From Kitagawia praeruptora (lineage: Eukaryota > Streptophyta > Magnoliopsida > Apiales > Apiaceae), in assembly GCA_037693485.1 (NCBI GenBank), contig CM075352.1:162261501-162325500 (forward strand): a stretch of 64,000 nt of DNA, in the 5' to 3' direction. Positions 22,015 to 32,881 of the stretch are shown here, in pieces. The position numbers were made by a program, and so were the translations under genes. Position 1 is the first letter of the stretch. The number at the start of each line of letters is the position of its first letter. The notes under the pieces are model-generated. The model was not told the origin of the DNA. It saw only the letters and a list, made by a program, of their open reading frames with translations, and searched no databases.

Positions 22015-25000
22015 CACTACAAGAAATTTGACATTTACCTACTAATAATTTACCTACCAATTTTTATTGGTAGGTAAAAATCATCTTTACCCACCAATAA
22101 TTATTTGTAAAAAGTATTAGTAGGTGAAAGTAGAATTTTAGAAAATTGTTATAAACTACCAATAATAATTTGTAAGTATAGAGATTTAGCTACACATATT
22201 ATCATATTTGTAAGTTTTTCTAATTTTTTTTTAAAATGATGCCTATGTGTACAATGACATAACAAATATAATCATACCTAGCCAATTATAGATCCTTTTA
22301 AATTTCCAGATCATTAAATAATTATATTTTAAAACCAATTATAAATTCATGAATAATGGACATTCATATAATATTAATCAATATCAAAATAACAAATAAG
22401 AGAATTGTTTCGGTAAAGTACATGAACCCTAATTGTCGATCGGTAGTGGTGAAACCCAACCCAACTCGAGGCAAACTGATTGATTTTTTTTCATCTGTGT
22501 ACTTGGTGATCACCCTAATTCATCACTAATAGGTAATCTCTCTAATTCATCTTTAATACATACATAGGGGTTGTGTGTATATATATACCTCGATGTAGCT
22601 AATTGATTGTAAACATAATCTTTGTGTTTAATTTTGGTTTATTTGACTTCTAATTCATTGCACATATTTTAGTGAGAATTGCATATTGAAATTACAGGGT
22701 ATGTGATCATTCTTAGAATTTTATTAAAGTTTTTTTTACATGTTTCTCCCTTCTCTTTGCTGTAAACGCCTAATTATTTATAGTTCCTTTATTTGACAAC
22801 AACAAGTATCTGTGTTATCTGTGGTGGACTTATGTGTTATCTGTGGTGGACTAGTTTGTTATTGTCGGTAAAGTCTTTGCCTGTTCTGGGCTTTTCTTAA
22901 CGCGTGGCAAATGCTTCGATTTCGTGTATTGGTTCTTCGTGTTATGTGATTTCACTTTCCTAGAGCTTCACTTGATTGTGGTTATAAGTAAATTTTAAAT
23001 AATAGTAGATAATAGGTACTCCTAATCCTTATTAATGTAATTTATAAATAAAAGTATATAATGAAATTACATTCTGGTAAATTAAATTCTTCATATGTAT
23101 GTACATATACCACTCAAAAATTATGTTATTGTGTAATTTAAAAATTTAAAAATTAATACGGCTGGACAAATTAAAGTCCAATAAAAAAATCTAGTATGGT
23201 AATACCATTAGGATAAATCAGTATCCCTGGAATTATTTTGTTTTCGAAAAAAACAAATTGACAGAGATGGTTCAAGCTAGTTGGGTAAATCTACTAGCAT
23301 AAATCAATATCCATTTAATGGTTTTGTTATCTTTTGTTAAACTAGATGATATTCTTAAATAATTTTTTTCAAATGTATAATAAACTAGTATGGTCATCAT
23401 TGGTAGACTAATTCATTTCTCGTTATTGTTTTTGGTTATTGTTTTATGCATTGATGTTAAGGTTTTTTTTTCTTTTCACATTTATTAAAGACTATAAACT
23501 ATTTAGTCCTCAAAAAAGATATGGATCGTTCATGGATAAATCTGCCAGATAAGTTGTCAACTGAACTGAATATACAAATGGTCTCAAAGAATTTATAGGT
23601 GTCGCAAAGAAGTCATTAAACTCTAAAGGGATGACATTATGTCCTTGTAATCGATGTGTTAACAAGCAATCACAGAACCTCAAAGTGATTAAGTTACACT
23701 TGCTTACAAATGGTTTTTTAAGTACTTACAGGAGATGGTATTATCATGAGGAGCTAAAAGATGACATAGAGAATGAAGTACATTTTGATAGTCGATATGA
23801 GGATGCGGAAAATGAACAACATGAAGATTTGGCTTCTGGTATTAATGATGCCATTGGTAGTAAGTTTTTTGACATTGGTCCAACTAGTGATTTTGATGGT
23901 GATTCTTCTTTTGGCCTAGGTGACAAATATAATGTCTTGTTTGAATCACTTCACAAGCCTCTATATGTTAATTGTAAAGAAGAGTTTTCTGTCTTAAGTA
24001 CAGTGGTACGATTGATGAATTTAAAGGTCCTCAATAAACTATCTGATAAAGCATTCGAAGATATGTTAAAGTGTTTTAAAGAAATATTGCCTGAAGGTAA
24101 TCATTGTCCAGAGAATTATTACCAGACAAGAAAGCTTCTTTGTGAAGTAGGATTGGGATATGAGCAAATTGATGTTTGTCAATATGATTGTGCCCTATTC
24201 TACGGTGAGAATGAAACTGCTTTGTCATGTCCAGTATGTAAAACTAGTCGTTATGTACGGAATAAGATCCCGCACAAACGACTTAGATGGTTCCCACTAA
24301 AAGATCGACTTAAGCGATTATTTAGCTCCAAACATACTTCAAAAGACATGCGATGGCACAAGGAAGTACGTAAAGATGAACCTGGTATATTACGACATCC
24401 TGCTGATGGGATGGCTTGGAAGCACTTTGATAACATGTACCCAGACTTTGCTACAGATTCTAGAAGCGTGTGAATGGGTTTGGAATCAGATGGATTTAAC
24501 CCTTTTTCAAACATGACTTCAACCTATAGTTTGTGGCCTGTGATATTGACTCCTTATAACATGCCACGTTGGGCTTCCCCAAATGGTACAAACTACCTCA
24601 TGTCTTTGTTAATCCCAGGTCCAAAATCCCCTGGAAAAGACTATGATGTATTTTTGCAACCATTAATTAAAGAACTGAAAGAATTATGGGATGGGATCGA
24701 TGCTTATGATTTTTATAGTGGGTGTATGTTTAAACTTAAAGCTGCAGTACTATGGACAATTAGTGATTTTCCTGCTTATGCATACTTGTCTGGGTGGAGC
24801 ACGGCTGGAAAATTAGCATGTCCTATTTGCTTAGAAGATACAAGATCTCGAAGAATTACCGGCAAACAAAGTTTCATAGGAGATCGCTGTTATTTGAGTA
24901 TGAACCATCCTTGGCGGAGGAGCAAAGGTTATGATGGTTCTAGTGAGTTGCGCGGTCCTCCACGAATTTTTACAGGTGAAGACATTTTAAAATAGTTGGA

Positions 25001-26489
25001 GGAAGTTCCTATACGCACAACAGGTAAAGCACCGAATAATTCTTCTAGAAAACGTAAACGTGGAGCCAATGAATTAAATTGGAGTAAAAGAAGTGTTCTT
25101 TTTGACTTGCCATATTGGTCAAAACTCTTATTGCGCCATTATCTTGATGTGATGCATATAGAAAAGAATGTTTGTGATAATATTATAGGCACACTTCTAG
25201 ACATAGAAGGTAAATCAAAAGACAACTTGAAAGCTCGTAAAGATTTGCAAGACCTCAATATTCGAGAAGAACTTTGGTTAAAAAAGACTTCTAACAACAA
25301 ATATGAAAAACCTCATGCTAGTTACACTTTTACTAGAGATGAATGCAAGAGATTTTGTGACTTTATTCGCACCGTAAGAGTGCCAGATGGGTATGCTTCA
25401 AATATAAGTCGGTGCGTTACGGATAATGACAAGCTTAAAGGAATGAAAAGTCATGATTGCCATGTGTTACTTCACAAGATATTGCCTATTGCACTACTGC
25501 CTTTTTTAACGAAAAATATATGTGGCACTTTGATTGAGCTATGCCAATTCTTTCAAAAAATTTGTGCCAAAACAATACGAATTTCGGATATTGAAGATTT
25601 GAGGCAAGGAATCGTAATTATTTTGTGCAAGTTAGAAAAAATATTTCCCCCATCATTTTTCACCATAATGGTCCATCTTTGTGTACACTTACCGGATCAA
25701 GTGTTGCAAGGTGGGCCGGTTGCTGCAAGATGGATGTTTGGGACAGAACGCCATATGGGTTTGTATAAGCGGTACGTGAGAAACATGACTCGACTGGATG
25801 GCTCAATTGCAGAAGCTTTTGTTGTAGATGAAGCTACAAGTTTTTTATCTAGATACGTTTCAAACATAGAAACAAGATTCACTAGACCTGAACGTAACTG
25901 GGATTCACCTCTGCCGAATTGTCAAATGGAAGTTTTCAAGTCTAATGTCTGCCCGTTAGGAGCATCTTCTGTTAGGTTGCTTCAAAGTTGGAAAAGTACC
26001 ATCCAATGGTATATATTAAACAATTGTGCGGATGATATTCAGGATTATCTCGAGTAAGTAATGATTTTTTTTTATTTAAAAGATAATTACACTACAAACA
26101 TCTGTTACTTATTAATGTATAGTACTGTTTGTAGTGATCACAAGAAAATGTTGCTGGAAAGAGGCCTTTCACATTCAGATATTGATATCAAGCAAAAAGA
26201 AGAGTTTCCATCTTGGTTCAGGAAGAAGGTAAGAGATTGTATTTGGTAATTTCTTAATTGTTGACAATTGGTAATTTCTTAATTTACTAATACAGTAACT
26301 CATATCATATATGTGTTCTATCTTTTGTAGATATCTCAAATGCAAGTACAAAACCCAGCTGTTATCAATGATGATTTGTATGCCTTATCTCAAGGTCCAC
26401 TAGAACGATACCATAGTTACCAAAGTTGTGTGATTAATGGCGTTCGATTTCGCTGCAAAGAGTATGATGATTCTCTTCGGACACAATGT
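22015..26489 (+). mobile_element. CACTA-2, left segment (interrupted by CACTA-3)
   Basis: The terminus CACTACAAGAAATTTGAC starts at 22015 in copia gag (flank TAT). It is followed by subterminal repeats of TACC(T/C)ACC and its complement GGTAGGT, one pair making a near-perfect hairpin around 22038-22070. An untranslated leader of about 1.3 kb (22200-23520), AT-rich and without genes, precedes the transposase. The element resumes at 32228 beyond CACTA-3. Its right end is uncertain: see the orphan terminus at 39243. Confidence 0.85.
23521..26489 (+). pseudogene. TNP2-like CACTA transposase of CACTA-2, first part, with stops and a frameshift
   Basis: The gene opens with MDRSWINLPDKLST at 23521, then shifts frame by one base before EYTNGLKEFIGVAKK (23568). 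From there one frame runs to 26057, broken by TGA at 24471-24473 and TAG at 24993-24995. Domains: transposase-associated domain (LCPCNRCVNK, about 23634); cysteine block (DVCQYDCALFYG, LSCPVCKTSRY); transposase_21 (MGLESDGFNPFSNM, LIPGPKSPGKDYDVFLQPL, WTISDFPAYAYLSGWSTAG); then the downstream region with LHKILPIALLPFL, HLPDQVLQGGPVAARWMFGTERHMG. Two short exons follow after introns (26133-26227 and from about 26331: GPLERYHSYQSCVINGVRF), and the reading breaks at 26489 after RTQC. Plainly inactive. Confidence 0.92.
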
Positions 26490-27060
26490 CACTACGCCAT
26501 AAACGCACATACGCAACCCCCATTTTCAGTTGCGTAAGGCCTGAAAACCGTTGCGTAAGGTCTTACGCAACGCTTTTGGGGCGTTACCAATACTGGCGTT
26601 GCGTAAGACCCCTAACGCAACGCTTTTACAAGCTATTGCAACATTTCGAAAAGCATTGCATAAGAGGCCTTATGCAACACCAAAAGCATGCAAACGTAAC
26701 ACTTCATGGGGTTGCATAAGATGTTTCAGCCATGTCAGCATGCTGACATGGAAGCAATGTGCCACGTCAGCATGCTGACATGTAAGCAAGGTGCCACGTC
26801 AACATGCTGACGTGTCATCAGTGGGGCCCACAAATGCCACGTCACAAATGAGGGGCATGCCACGTCAATAGTGGGGCCCACCAAGATGCCACGTCAGCAA
26901 TGGGGTCCACTATCTAATGCAACGCTATTTGAGTCTAATGCAACACTAAATTTTTTTTATGCAACAACATTTTTTTTTATTGCAACATTAAAACTATGAT
27001 AATGCAACATCAAATAAAATCAAATGCAACGGTTTTTTATAAAAAATTTGAAATGACTAC
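26490..27060. repeat. Left subterminal repeats of CACTA-3
   Basis: The first part repeats TTGCGTAAGG / TTACGCAACGC (26500-26720). Next come several copies of GCCACGTCA joined to CATGCTGACATG and TGGGGCCCAC (26755-26910), then T(A/C)TAATGCAACGCT/ATGCAACA units (26915-27030). The same three motif types appear at the right end, supporting one element. Confidence 0.85.
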
Positions 27061-28024
27061 TTTGTTCATACATCATACTAACCAAACTTTGAAAGTACGC
27101 AAATTCTAACTTCAAAAGTACTAAATTACAAAGTTCTAATACTAGCTAATTAAAGCTACAAAAAAATTAAAAAAATGATCCACAGTGTTGCACAACAACA
27201 CTGTCCTGTGATTCATTATCAATGGGGTACATGGAGGACCAGGTTCAGCACTTTCAAGATTGCTTCATGAGTCCTCTGTTCCTATATATAAAGGGAGAGA
27301 GGACCAGTTAATATTCTGATTGCAAATTTGCAATAACATAAGACAATTATATAAGAGAACCATGTACTTGTTTAGACATTACCAACTCCTCTTCTGATTG
27401 CACCAGAATCAACTTGTTTAGACAACAGGAAATTGCAACCCTTGAGAATGCAAGAGCAACTAGTGAAGCTCCTCCTTGCAGCTTCTATTGTTGCTGATGT
27501 AACTTCAAGAGAACTGCATAGCAATGGACTTCGAAATTAGAAACATAAAAATATTAAAACAGTTGATAATTTTGATGAAACTTCTGTAATAAATAATTAC
27601 AATGTAGCTGTGTATATATGTAAAATATTTAGTAATTACACTAGTAACTAAGCAGATCAGTAAGAGAATCCACGTGTTGTGCTTAATGTAAGTGCTCAGT
27701 AAGAGAATACCTGGAGAACTGATTAGTTTACATCAACTTTGGGCTTCACAAATGATCTCTTCGTAGAGTACCCTATTGTGCATAATGTAATAGTCAAGGG
27801 CCTGTTTGGTACCGATCACATCAGTCCTAATGATGCTCTTGTTGCAGATTACAAATGACAAAATCTAATGATGCACACAGTTGAGATCATTAAAAAAACT
27901 TTGAGGCTTAAAAACAGAACACTACAGAAATTATCAATAAACTGAATGATGCAGTAGCATATGATGAGGATAACAAAGCAAGATAAAGAGGTAAATATAC
28001 ATATTAGGAGATGAGGTGTTTTAC
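27061..28024. other. CACTA-3 interior without a recognised gene
   Basis: AT-rich sequence with short open segments but none I could assign. Possible further exon debris of captured genes lies on the minus strand near 27225-27290 (HEAILKVLNLVLH), at low confidence. Confidence 0.4.
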
Positions 28025-28120
28025 CAATAATCTCTGGACCTGTCTTCTATATGTTTTTTGTGAGACTCAACAGCAGCCTTACCTTCAGCCAGTTGACTTT
28101 TAATTTGATGCAAGTTCAGA
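28025..28120 (-). pseudogene. Captured exon, unidentified coiled-coil protein
   Basis: On the minus strand an AG acceptor at 28121-28122 and a GT donor at 28023-28024 bracket an open 96-base exon reading LNLHQIKSQLAEGKAA then VESHKKHIEDRSRDYW. The heptad-like, charged composition indicates a coiled coil. I do not recognise the parent. It is the most downstream member of the captured exon series and has the same orientation as the others. Confidence 0.45.
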
Positions 28121-28626
28121 CTACAGAGTAGTACAAAATTGAAAATTTATTGGTCCTAAACAAATATCAAAACTGAATTAATAAACAACTTGAAGGAGAG
28201 ACTAGATATAATTATCTGAACAAGCTTATCTTTACATAATGTTCCAAACATAACTTACACTATGAAAAAAATGGGTAACGATCATAACCAAGAAACTACC
28301 AGTTGCTATAAGACTTTCACCAAGAGCAAGTATTTCGCCACCAGTTGTAAACGAAGTACTAAAAAGTACTCAGAAAGCTACATACTTGGACATTCTAACT
28401 TTCGCCACAAATATATATCTTCCACAATCAAACGTTACTAGTAGTAGAATGTGGGTAATTAACATGGATAATTTGAACAATGTAAAAAACATACTTATAA
28501 GGCCAGGAGAATTTCAAAGAAACTTCAGGGAGTGTGCATAAACATGTCAAACAGGTAACAACATTAAATTATCTAGCCTTGTGATATTATGTATTTACGT
28601 TAGTAGAACCTAAAGGAAAATTTAAC

Positions 28627-28730
28627 TGCATAGTTTTCTCAATATTTTCAGGGTCCTTTTGATCTTGGAATGGGTATGCACCAACTAGCATGACATACAA
28701 TGTTACTCCACATGACCAAACATCTGCCAA
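28627..28730 (-). pseudogene. Captured SnRK2 protein kinase exon
   Basis: Minus-strand exon bounded by an acceptor AG at 28731-28732 reads [20 protein letters not shown] then FQDQKDPENIEKTMQ. This matches subdomains IX-X of plant SnRK2 kinases (typical form [22 protein letters not shown]), which act in osmotic-stress and ABA signalling. Only one exon is present, so there is no kinase activity. Its neighbours come from other genes, so the assembly is chimeric. Confidence 0.8.
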
Positions 28731-28927
28731 CTGAACCTTACATATATGCCTTTGAGTTGTTCTTTTTGCTCTGCATATAAATTCACTATTGTAAGCTATA
28801 ACTGAATTAAAGAATATGCCTGGACACACATATGGAAGACGAGACAGAATGCGAGATCGCGGCAAAATATAGCAAAATAACAAATTCCAGAACATACAAG
28901 TTCCTAACAAAATAACAAAAAATATTT

Positions 28928-29051
28928 GATGCTTTGAAATCTCTATATCTTATCTGTTTCTCTGATGCATGTAAGAATGCCAAGCCTCGAGCAGCTCCAA
29001 TCAAAATCTTTAAACGTATGGCCCATGGAAGTGGCTGAACAGCAGAGACTC
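28928..29051 (-). pseudogene. Captured receptor-like cytoplasmic kinase exon (catalytic loop)
   Basis: After an acceptor AG at 29052-29053 the minus strand reads GVSAVQPLPWAIRLKILIGA then ARGLAFLHASEKQIRYRDFK ASNIF. In RLCK-VII (PBL-type) kinases this block is AVQPLSW..RLKIAIGAARGLAFLH..VIYRDFKASNIL. The catalytic loop is altered (IRYRDFK instead of VIYRDFK) and the following activation loop is missing; the frame runs into TTTGTTATTTTG intron-like sequence. Same parent gene type as the exon at 29126-29261. Confidence 0.82.
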
Positions 29052-29125
29052 CTGCATATATCAAAAAGGAAGCCTAGTGCTTTCCACTGCCTAGTGTTTG
29101 TGTATCCATGCAACTTACTACTTAC

Positions 29126-29261
29126 TTCCAAATAGGTGGTTCTCCAAGCTGCCTTTCTGCATAAATTCATAGACAAGGAGTAGCTCTTTATCCTCCCAGC
29201 AGTATCCCACCAGTCTAACAAGATTAGGATGAGAAAGGCGTCCCAGAAAGTTCACCTCAGA
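29126..29261 (-). pseudogene. Captured receptor-like cytoplasmic kinase exon (N-lobe)
   Basis: An exon with acceptor CAG at 29262-29264 and donor GTAAG at 29121-29125 on the minus strand reads SEVNFLGRLSHPNLVRLVGY then CWEDKELLLVYEFMQKGSLE NHLFG. These are subdomains III-V of an RLCK-VII/PBL-type kinase. The ATP-binding glycine loop and lysine exons are absent. The splice sites are well preserved, so genomic DNA, not a cDNA, was captured. Confidence 0.85.
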
Positions 29262-29787
29262 CTGCACCAATAAGTGGAAAGTTTTAGCTGCAAACAGTAA
29301 TGTACAAAACACTTGCAAATTTAGGAACCAAAAGACTTATTCACCAACTTTAACTTGATAGTATAAGAGTAATAATTATGTCCATGCTAAACGTTATGTA
29401 TATACTGTCAAAGACACGTTATGAAGAAATTGACTCTGTTATACCAATACACTTCCATACTTTAAGTCGATTTCAATCTAATTAAGAATACAAGTAACTG
29501 ACTTCGTGAGAATGTATTCAAACTAAAATCTAGTGTACACCAGCCAGAACACAAATTTTTGAATCACTTAAGTAGAATACAAGTAACTATACCTGCCATT
29601 CCTCGTAGCCTTGCATACTCTCTGAATCTCTGAAGTGTAAACAATGAACTGTGTATATCTTAACTAGGGCAGGAAGGCATTTTTGTAAGCTAAGACAAGT
29701 ACTCTATAAAAAAGGTCACTACCAATTCACAGGTCATGTATGGGGAAAAAATTATAATTAAATTTTCATGAGCAGAAAAGAACTCAC

Positions 29788-29886
29788 CGCTCTTGGCGCC
29801 TCTTTCACAACAAGTTTCCCTTGGTGGCGTTCTATTTCTTGGCTACACGCAACAATCGCTTTTCTAAGAACTGATATCCCTTGGTC
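29788..29886 (-). pseudogene. Captured exon resembling eIF2-alpha C-terminal region
   Basis: A 99-base, phase-0 minus-strand exon with acceptor AG (29887-29888) and donor GTGAGT (29782-29787) reads DQGISVLRKAIVACSQEIER then HQGKLVVKEAPRA. The motif GISVL..AI..C.E.IE.H.GKLVVKEAPRA fits the C-terminal part of the alpha subunit of plant translation initiation factor eIF2, recognised from family memory. It is the most upstream member of the captured series. Confidence 0.6.
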
Positions 29887-30689
29887 CTGACCAATAGATA
29901 AGGTATTTGCTTGAGAAAATTATCAATTGCAACTACTAGCTGAAGCTATCAGAATTTCGACATAGATAAACCCGTAAGTGAATTCAAAAAACAAAAATAA
30001 AACAGAAATACACTTACAAAGTTAAGCTAATTGCAGAGAATCCGATTAATTGAGCTGGATTGGTGTCATATGTCCTTCAAAGTATCATCTAGCAGAGAAC
30101 CGAGCTAATTGCAGAGTATTGAGGGCTCGATTTAGGGCTCTTATTGTGTTTGTATGTTTGTGAATGGGTGTGTGTGATTGAGAAAGACGAAAGAGATAGA
30201 ATAGTACAAGGAGAGACCAAAGAGAGAGATAGTACAGAGGGAGATGAGATGAGAGAGAGAATGAATTAATAACCCCAATTGGTTTTTGCCGCTCCCCAAT
30301 TTAGTTTTGACGCTCAGTGCTCAAATATTTCATCTCCCGCTCCATAATTCACAGAGTTCACAGATATTTGTGCCATTACCAAACTTTTACTAATTTTTTC
30401 TATTTAAATAATATTATAAATTTATTTTAAATTTTTGATATTAATATTAATTAATTTATAATAATCCAAAGTTGTTACAAGCTGTTATTTTTACGATAAA
30501 TATTTTAATAATTATAATCAAAATTTAATAGTTTTTATATAATATTTTATTTTAAAACCTATTATTTTAAATTTATGAAAATATTTTTAAACATTTTTAA
30601 AATATATTGCTATTGTAAAAATATAAATAATTCAATTAATGATAGAATATTATTTTTATAATAATAATATCAATGGTAGGATTAAAAAT
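29887..30689. other. CACTA-3 interior: upstream region of the captured exons, AT-rich
   Basis: On the minus strand this is upstream of the first recognised exon and contains GA-rich runs (AGAGAGAGAA around 30180-30260) that look like the leader or promoter of a captured gene. The section 30370-30690 is almost all A/T and shows nothing codable. Confidence 0.4.
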
Positions 30690-31512
30690 TATTTTTGTTA
30701 CGGATTATTATTTCTATTTTTTAACTAGTGCTTTGTTACGGATTATTATTTCTATTTTTTAAAAAATATTTTTGAACGATCCAACCATACGGATGTCAAT
30801 ATATCTCTAATATAATGATATTCCCCAAGTTTCAGAAAATATAAAATTAATTTGATTGGAGATCTTAGTAGATCACTACTATTTTCAATATGACTCGTAA
30901 CTAGTGCTTTGTTACGGATTATTATTTCTATTTTTTAAAAAATATTTTTGAACGATCCAACCGTACGGATGTCAATATATATCTAATATAATGATATTCC
31001 CCAAGTTTCAGAAAATAAAAAATTAATTTGATTGGAGATCTTAGTAGATCACTACTATTTTCAATATGACTCGTAACTAGTGCTTTGTTACGGATTATTA
31101 TTTCCATTTTTTTAAAAATATTTTTGAACGATCCAACCGTACGGATGGCAATATATATCTAATATAATGATATTGCCCAAGTTCCAGAAAAATAAAAAAT
31201 TAATTTGATTGGAGATCTTAGTAGATCACTACTATTTTCAATATGTCTCGTAACTAGTGCTTTGTTACGGATTATTATTTCTATTTTTTAAAAAATATTT
31301 TTGAACGATCCAACCGTACGAATGTCAATATATATCTAATATAATGATATTCCCCAAGTTTCAGAAAATAAAAAATTAATTTGATTGGAGATCTTAGTAG
31401 ATCACTACTATTTTCAATATGACTCGTAACTAGTGCTTTGGTACGGATTATTATTTCTATTTTTTGAACGATCCAACCGTACGGATTTCAATATATATCT
31501 AATATAATGATA
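30690..31512. repeat. 177-bp satellite-like tandem array, about 4.7 copies
   Basis: The phrase AGTGCTTTG(T/G)TACGGATT recurs at 30726, 30903, 31079, 31256 and 31432, a spacing of 176-177 bp. Copies are highly similar; each contains GATCCAACCGTACGGATGTC with a CCGTACGG palindrome. The last copy has a short deletion and ends at about 31512. The length is close to a nucleosomal repeat. The array lies wholly inside CACTA-3. Confidence 0.92.
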
Positions 31513-32227
31513 TGACACGTCACCCTTGGGGGTCCCACACTGCCACGTCAGCAGTTGTGGGTCCCACATCTGCCACGTCATTTTTTTAAAAAAAATATAA
31601 ATTTATCTAATGCAACACTTCAAACAGCAAATGCAACACTACAGGTATCTAATGCAACGCTTTCTGCCACGTCAGCAAAGGTGGGACCCACTTCTGCCAC
31701 GTCAGCAATTGTGGGTCCCACAATTGCCACGTCAGCATGATGGGCCTCCTGCCACGTCATCCTTGTGGGTCCCACACTGCCACGTCAGCAGTTGTGGGGC
31801 CCACATCTCCCACGTCATATTTATTTTTAAAAATATGAATATATCTAATGCAACACTTCAAAGAGCAAACGCAACACTATTGGTATCTAATGCAACGTTT
31901 TTTGCCACGTCAGCAAAGGTGGGCCCCACTTTTGCCACGTCAGCAAATGTGGGTCCCACATGTGCCACGTCAGCAAATGCCACGTCAGCACATGTGGGTC
32001 CCACTCCTGCCACGTCACCATTTATAAAAATAAAAAATTTTCTAACGCAACGCCATCAGTTAGTGTTGCATAATGTGAAACACTATGGGTAATACGCAAC
32101 GCTAATCTATATCTAACGCAACACCAATTCAGCTCAGTTGCAAAAGACCCAAAACTTCTATCTAACGAAACGCTTTCTGTGCAACGCTTTGTAAAAAGGG
32201 TTGCGTATGCTCACTTATGGCGTAGTG
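31513..32227. repeat. Right subterminal repeats of CACTA-3
   Basis: More than ten copies of TGCCACGTCAGCA, most followed by TGTGGGTCCCAC, run from 31520 to 32020, mixed with ATCTAATGCAACACT units. The terminal zone then repeats TCTAACGCAACGC and ends TTGCGTATGC..GGCGTAGTG. The open frames seen across this block are produced by the repeats and are not genes. Confidence 0.9.
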
Positions 32228-32881
32228 TGTTCAGGAGTGTGCACGGAAGGTGATCATGATAATGAAAACATTATATATTATGGAGTTCTGCTTGAGATTT
32301 TGGAATTGTCATTCCTTTTTGATCGAAAAATTTTCTTATTCCGCTGCAAGTGGTATAATTCTAATCCGAAAGGAAGGTCAATGTATCTGGATAATAATCT
32401 TACATCCATTAATACAGCTACTGATTGGTATCCGAATGAACCATACATATTTTCAAATCAGGCTCAACAAGTTTTTTATCTGCAAGATATGAAGCGCGGT
32501 TCGACTTGGAGATTTGTTCAAAAAGTAAATCATCGAAATTTATATGACATTCCTGAAAAATCTGAGGTGGTTAATGATTCACCAAACATTGATGTATTTC
32601 AAGAAGATGAATCATATCAATTGCCACCTTTCCAACCTGTCGAGGATTTAATTGATAGTTCATCTTTGGTTCGACGAGATGTTGCCTCTTTAATTATTTC
32701 AGACCAACTTGTTGTTGATTTATTATCCAAGAATGAAAAGCAACCTACTGGCGAAGAAAATGATCTAGACGAAGCTGAAGAAAATGAAATTGATGACGAT
32801 GGAAATGTATTTTTTGACAATGAAGTAATTTGTTCCAGCGACGATGATGATGCAATGTCTGAAACTGAATCAAATGCATGA
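32228..32881 (+). pseudogene. TNP2-like transposase of CACTA-2, C-terminal part (DUF4216-type)
   Basis: This continues the frame broken at 26489. It reads SGVCTEGDHDNENIIYYGVL, then LFRCKWYNSNPKGRSMYLDN, NEPYIFSNQAQQVFYLQDMK and STWRFVQKVNHRNLYDIPEK, the C-terminal domain (DUF4216) typical of plant TNP2 proteins, and ends in an acidic tail (DDDDAMSETESNA). The part shown is uninterrupted. It proves that CACTA-3 inserted into an exon of the CACTA-2 transposase. Confidence 0.92.

Larger units (their letters stand above)
26490..32227. mobile_element. CACTA-3, complete non-autonomous Pack-CACTA, 5738 bp
   Basis: Termini CACTACGCCATAAACGCACA and (complement of the right end) CACTACGCCATAAGTGAGCA, continuing into ACGCAACCC on both sides. 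The target duplication is TGT at 26487-26489 and 32228-32230. It splits the CACTA-2 transposase codon-exactly: removing it and one TGT restores a continuous frame (TQC then SGVCTEGD). No transposase is inside. Instead it holds exons captured from several host genes on its minus strand (28025-29886), a 177-bp tandem array, and long subterminal repeat zones. Confidence 0.95.

Noticed and set aside
28587..29318. A functional host kinase gene
   Set aside because: Exons belong to two different kinase families, several essential exons are missing, and all lie within paired CACTA termini with a target duplication.
31520..32020. CRISPR-like array of GCCACGTCA repeats with spacers
   Set aside because: The repeats are short and degenerate, the spacers are themselves repeats, the genome is a plant, and they are paired with the CACTA ends.
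31555..32092. Proline/threonine-rich repeats in open frames
   Set aside because: They are translations of the TGCCACGTCAGCA subterminal repeats of CACTA-3.
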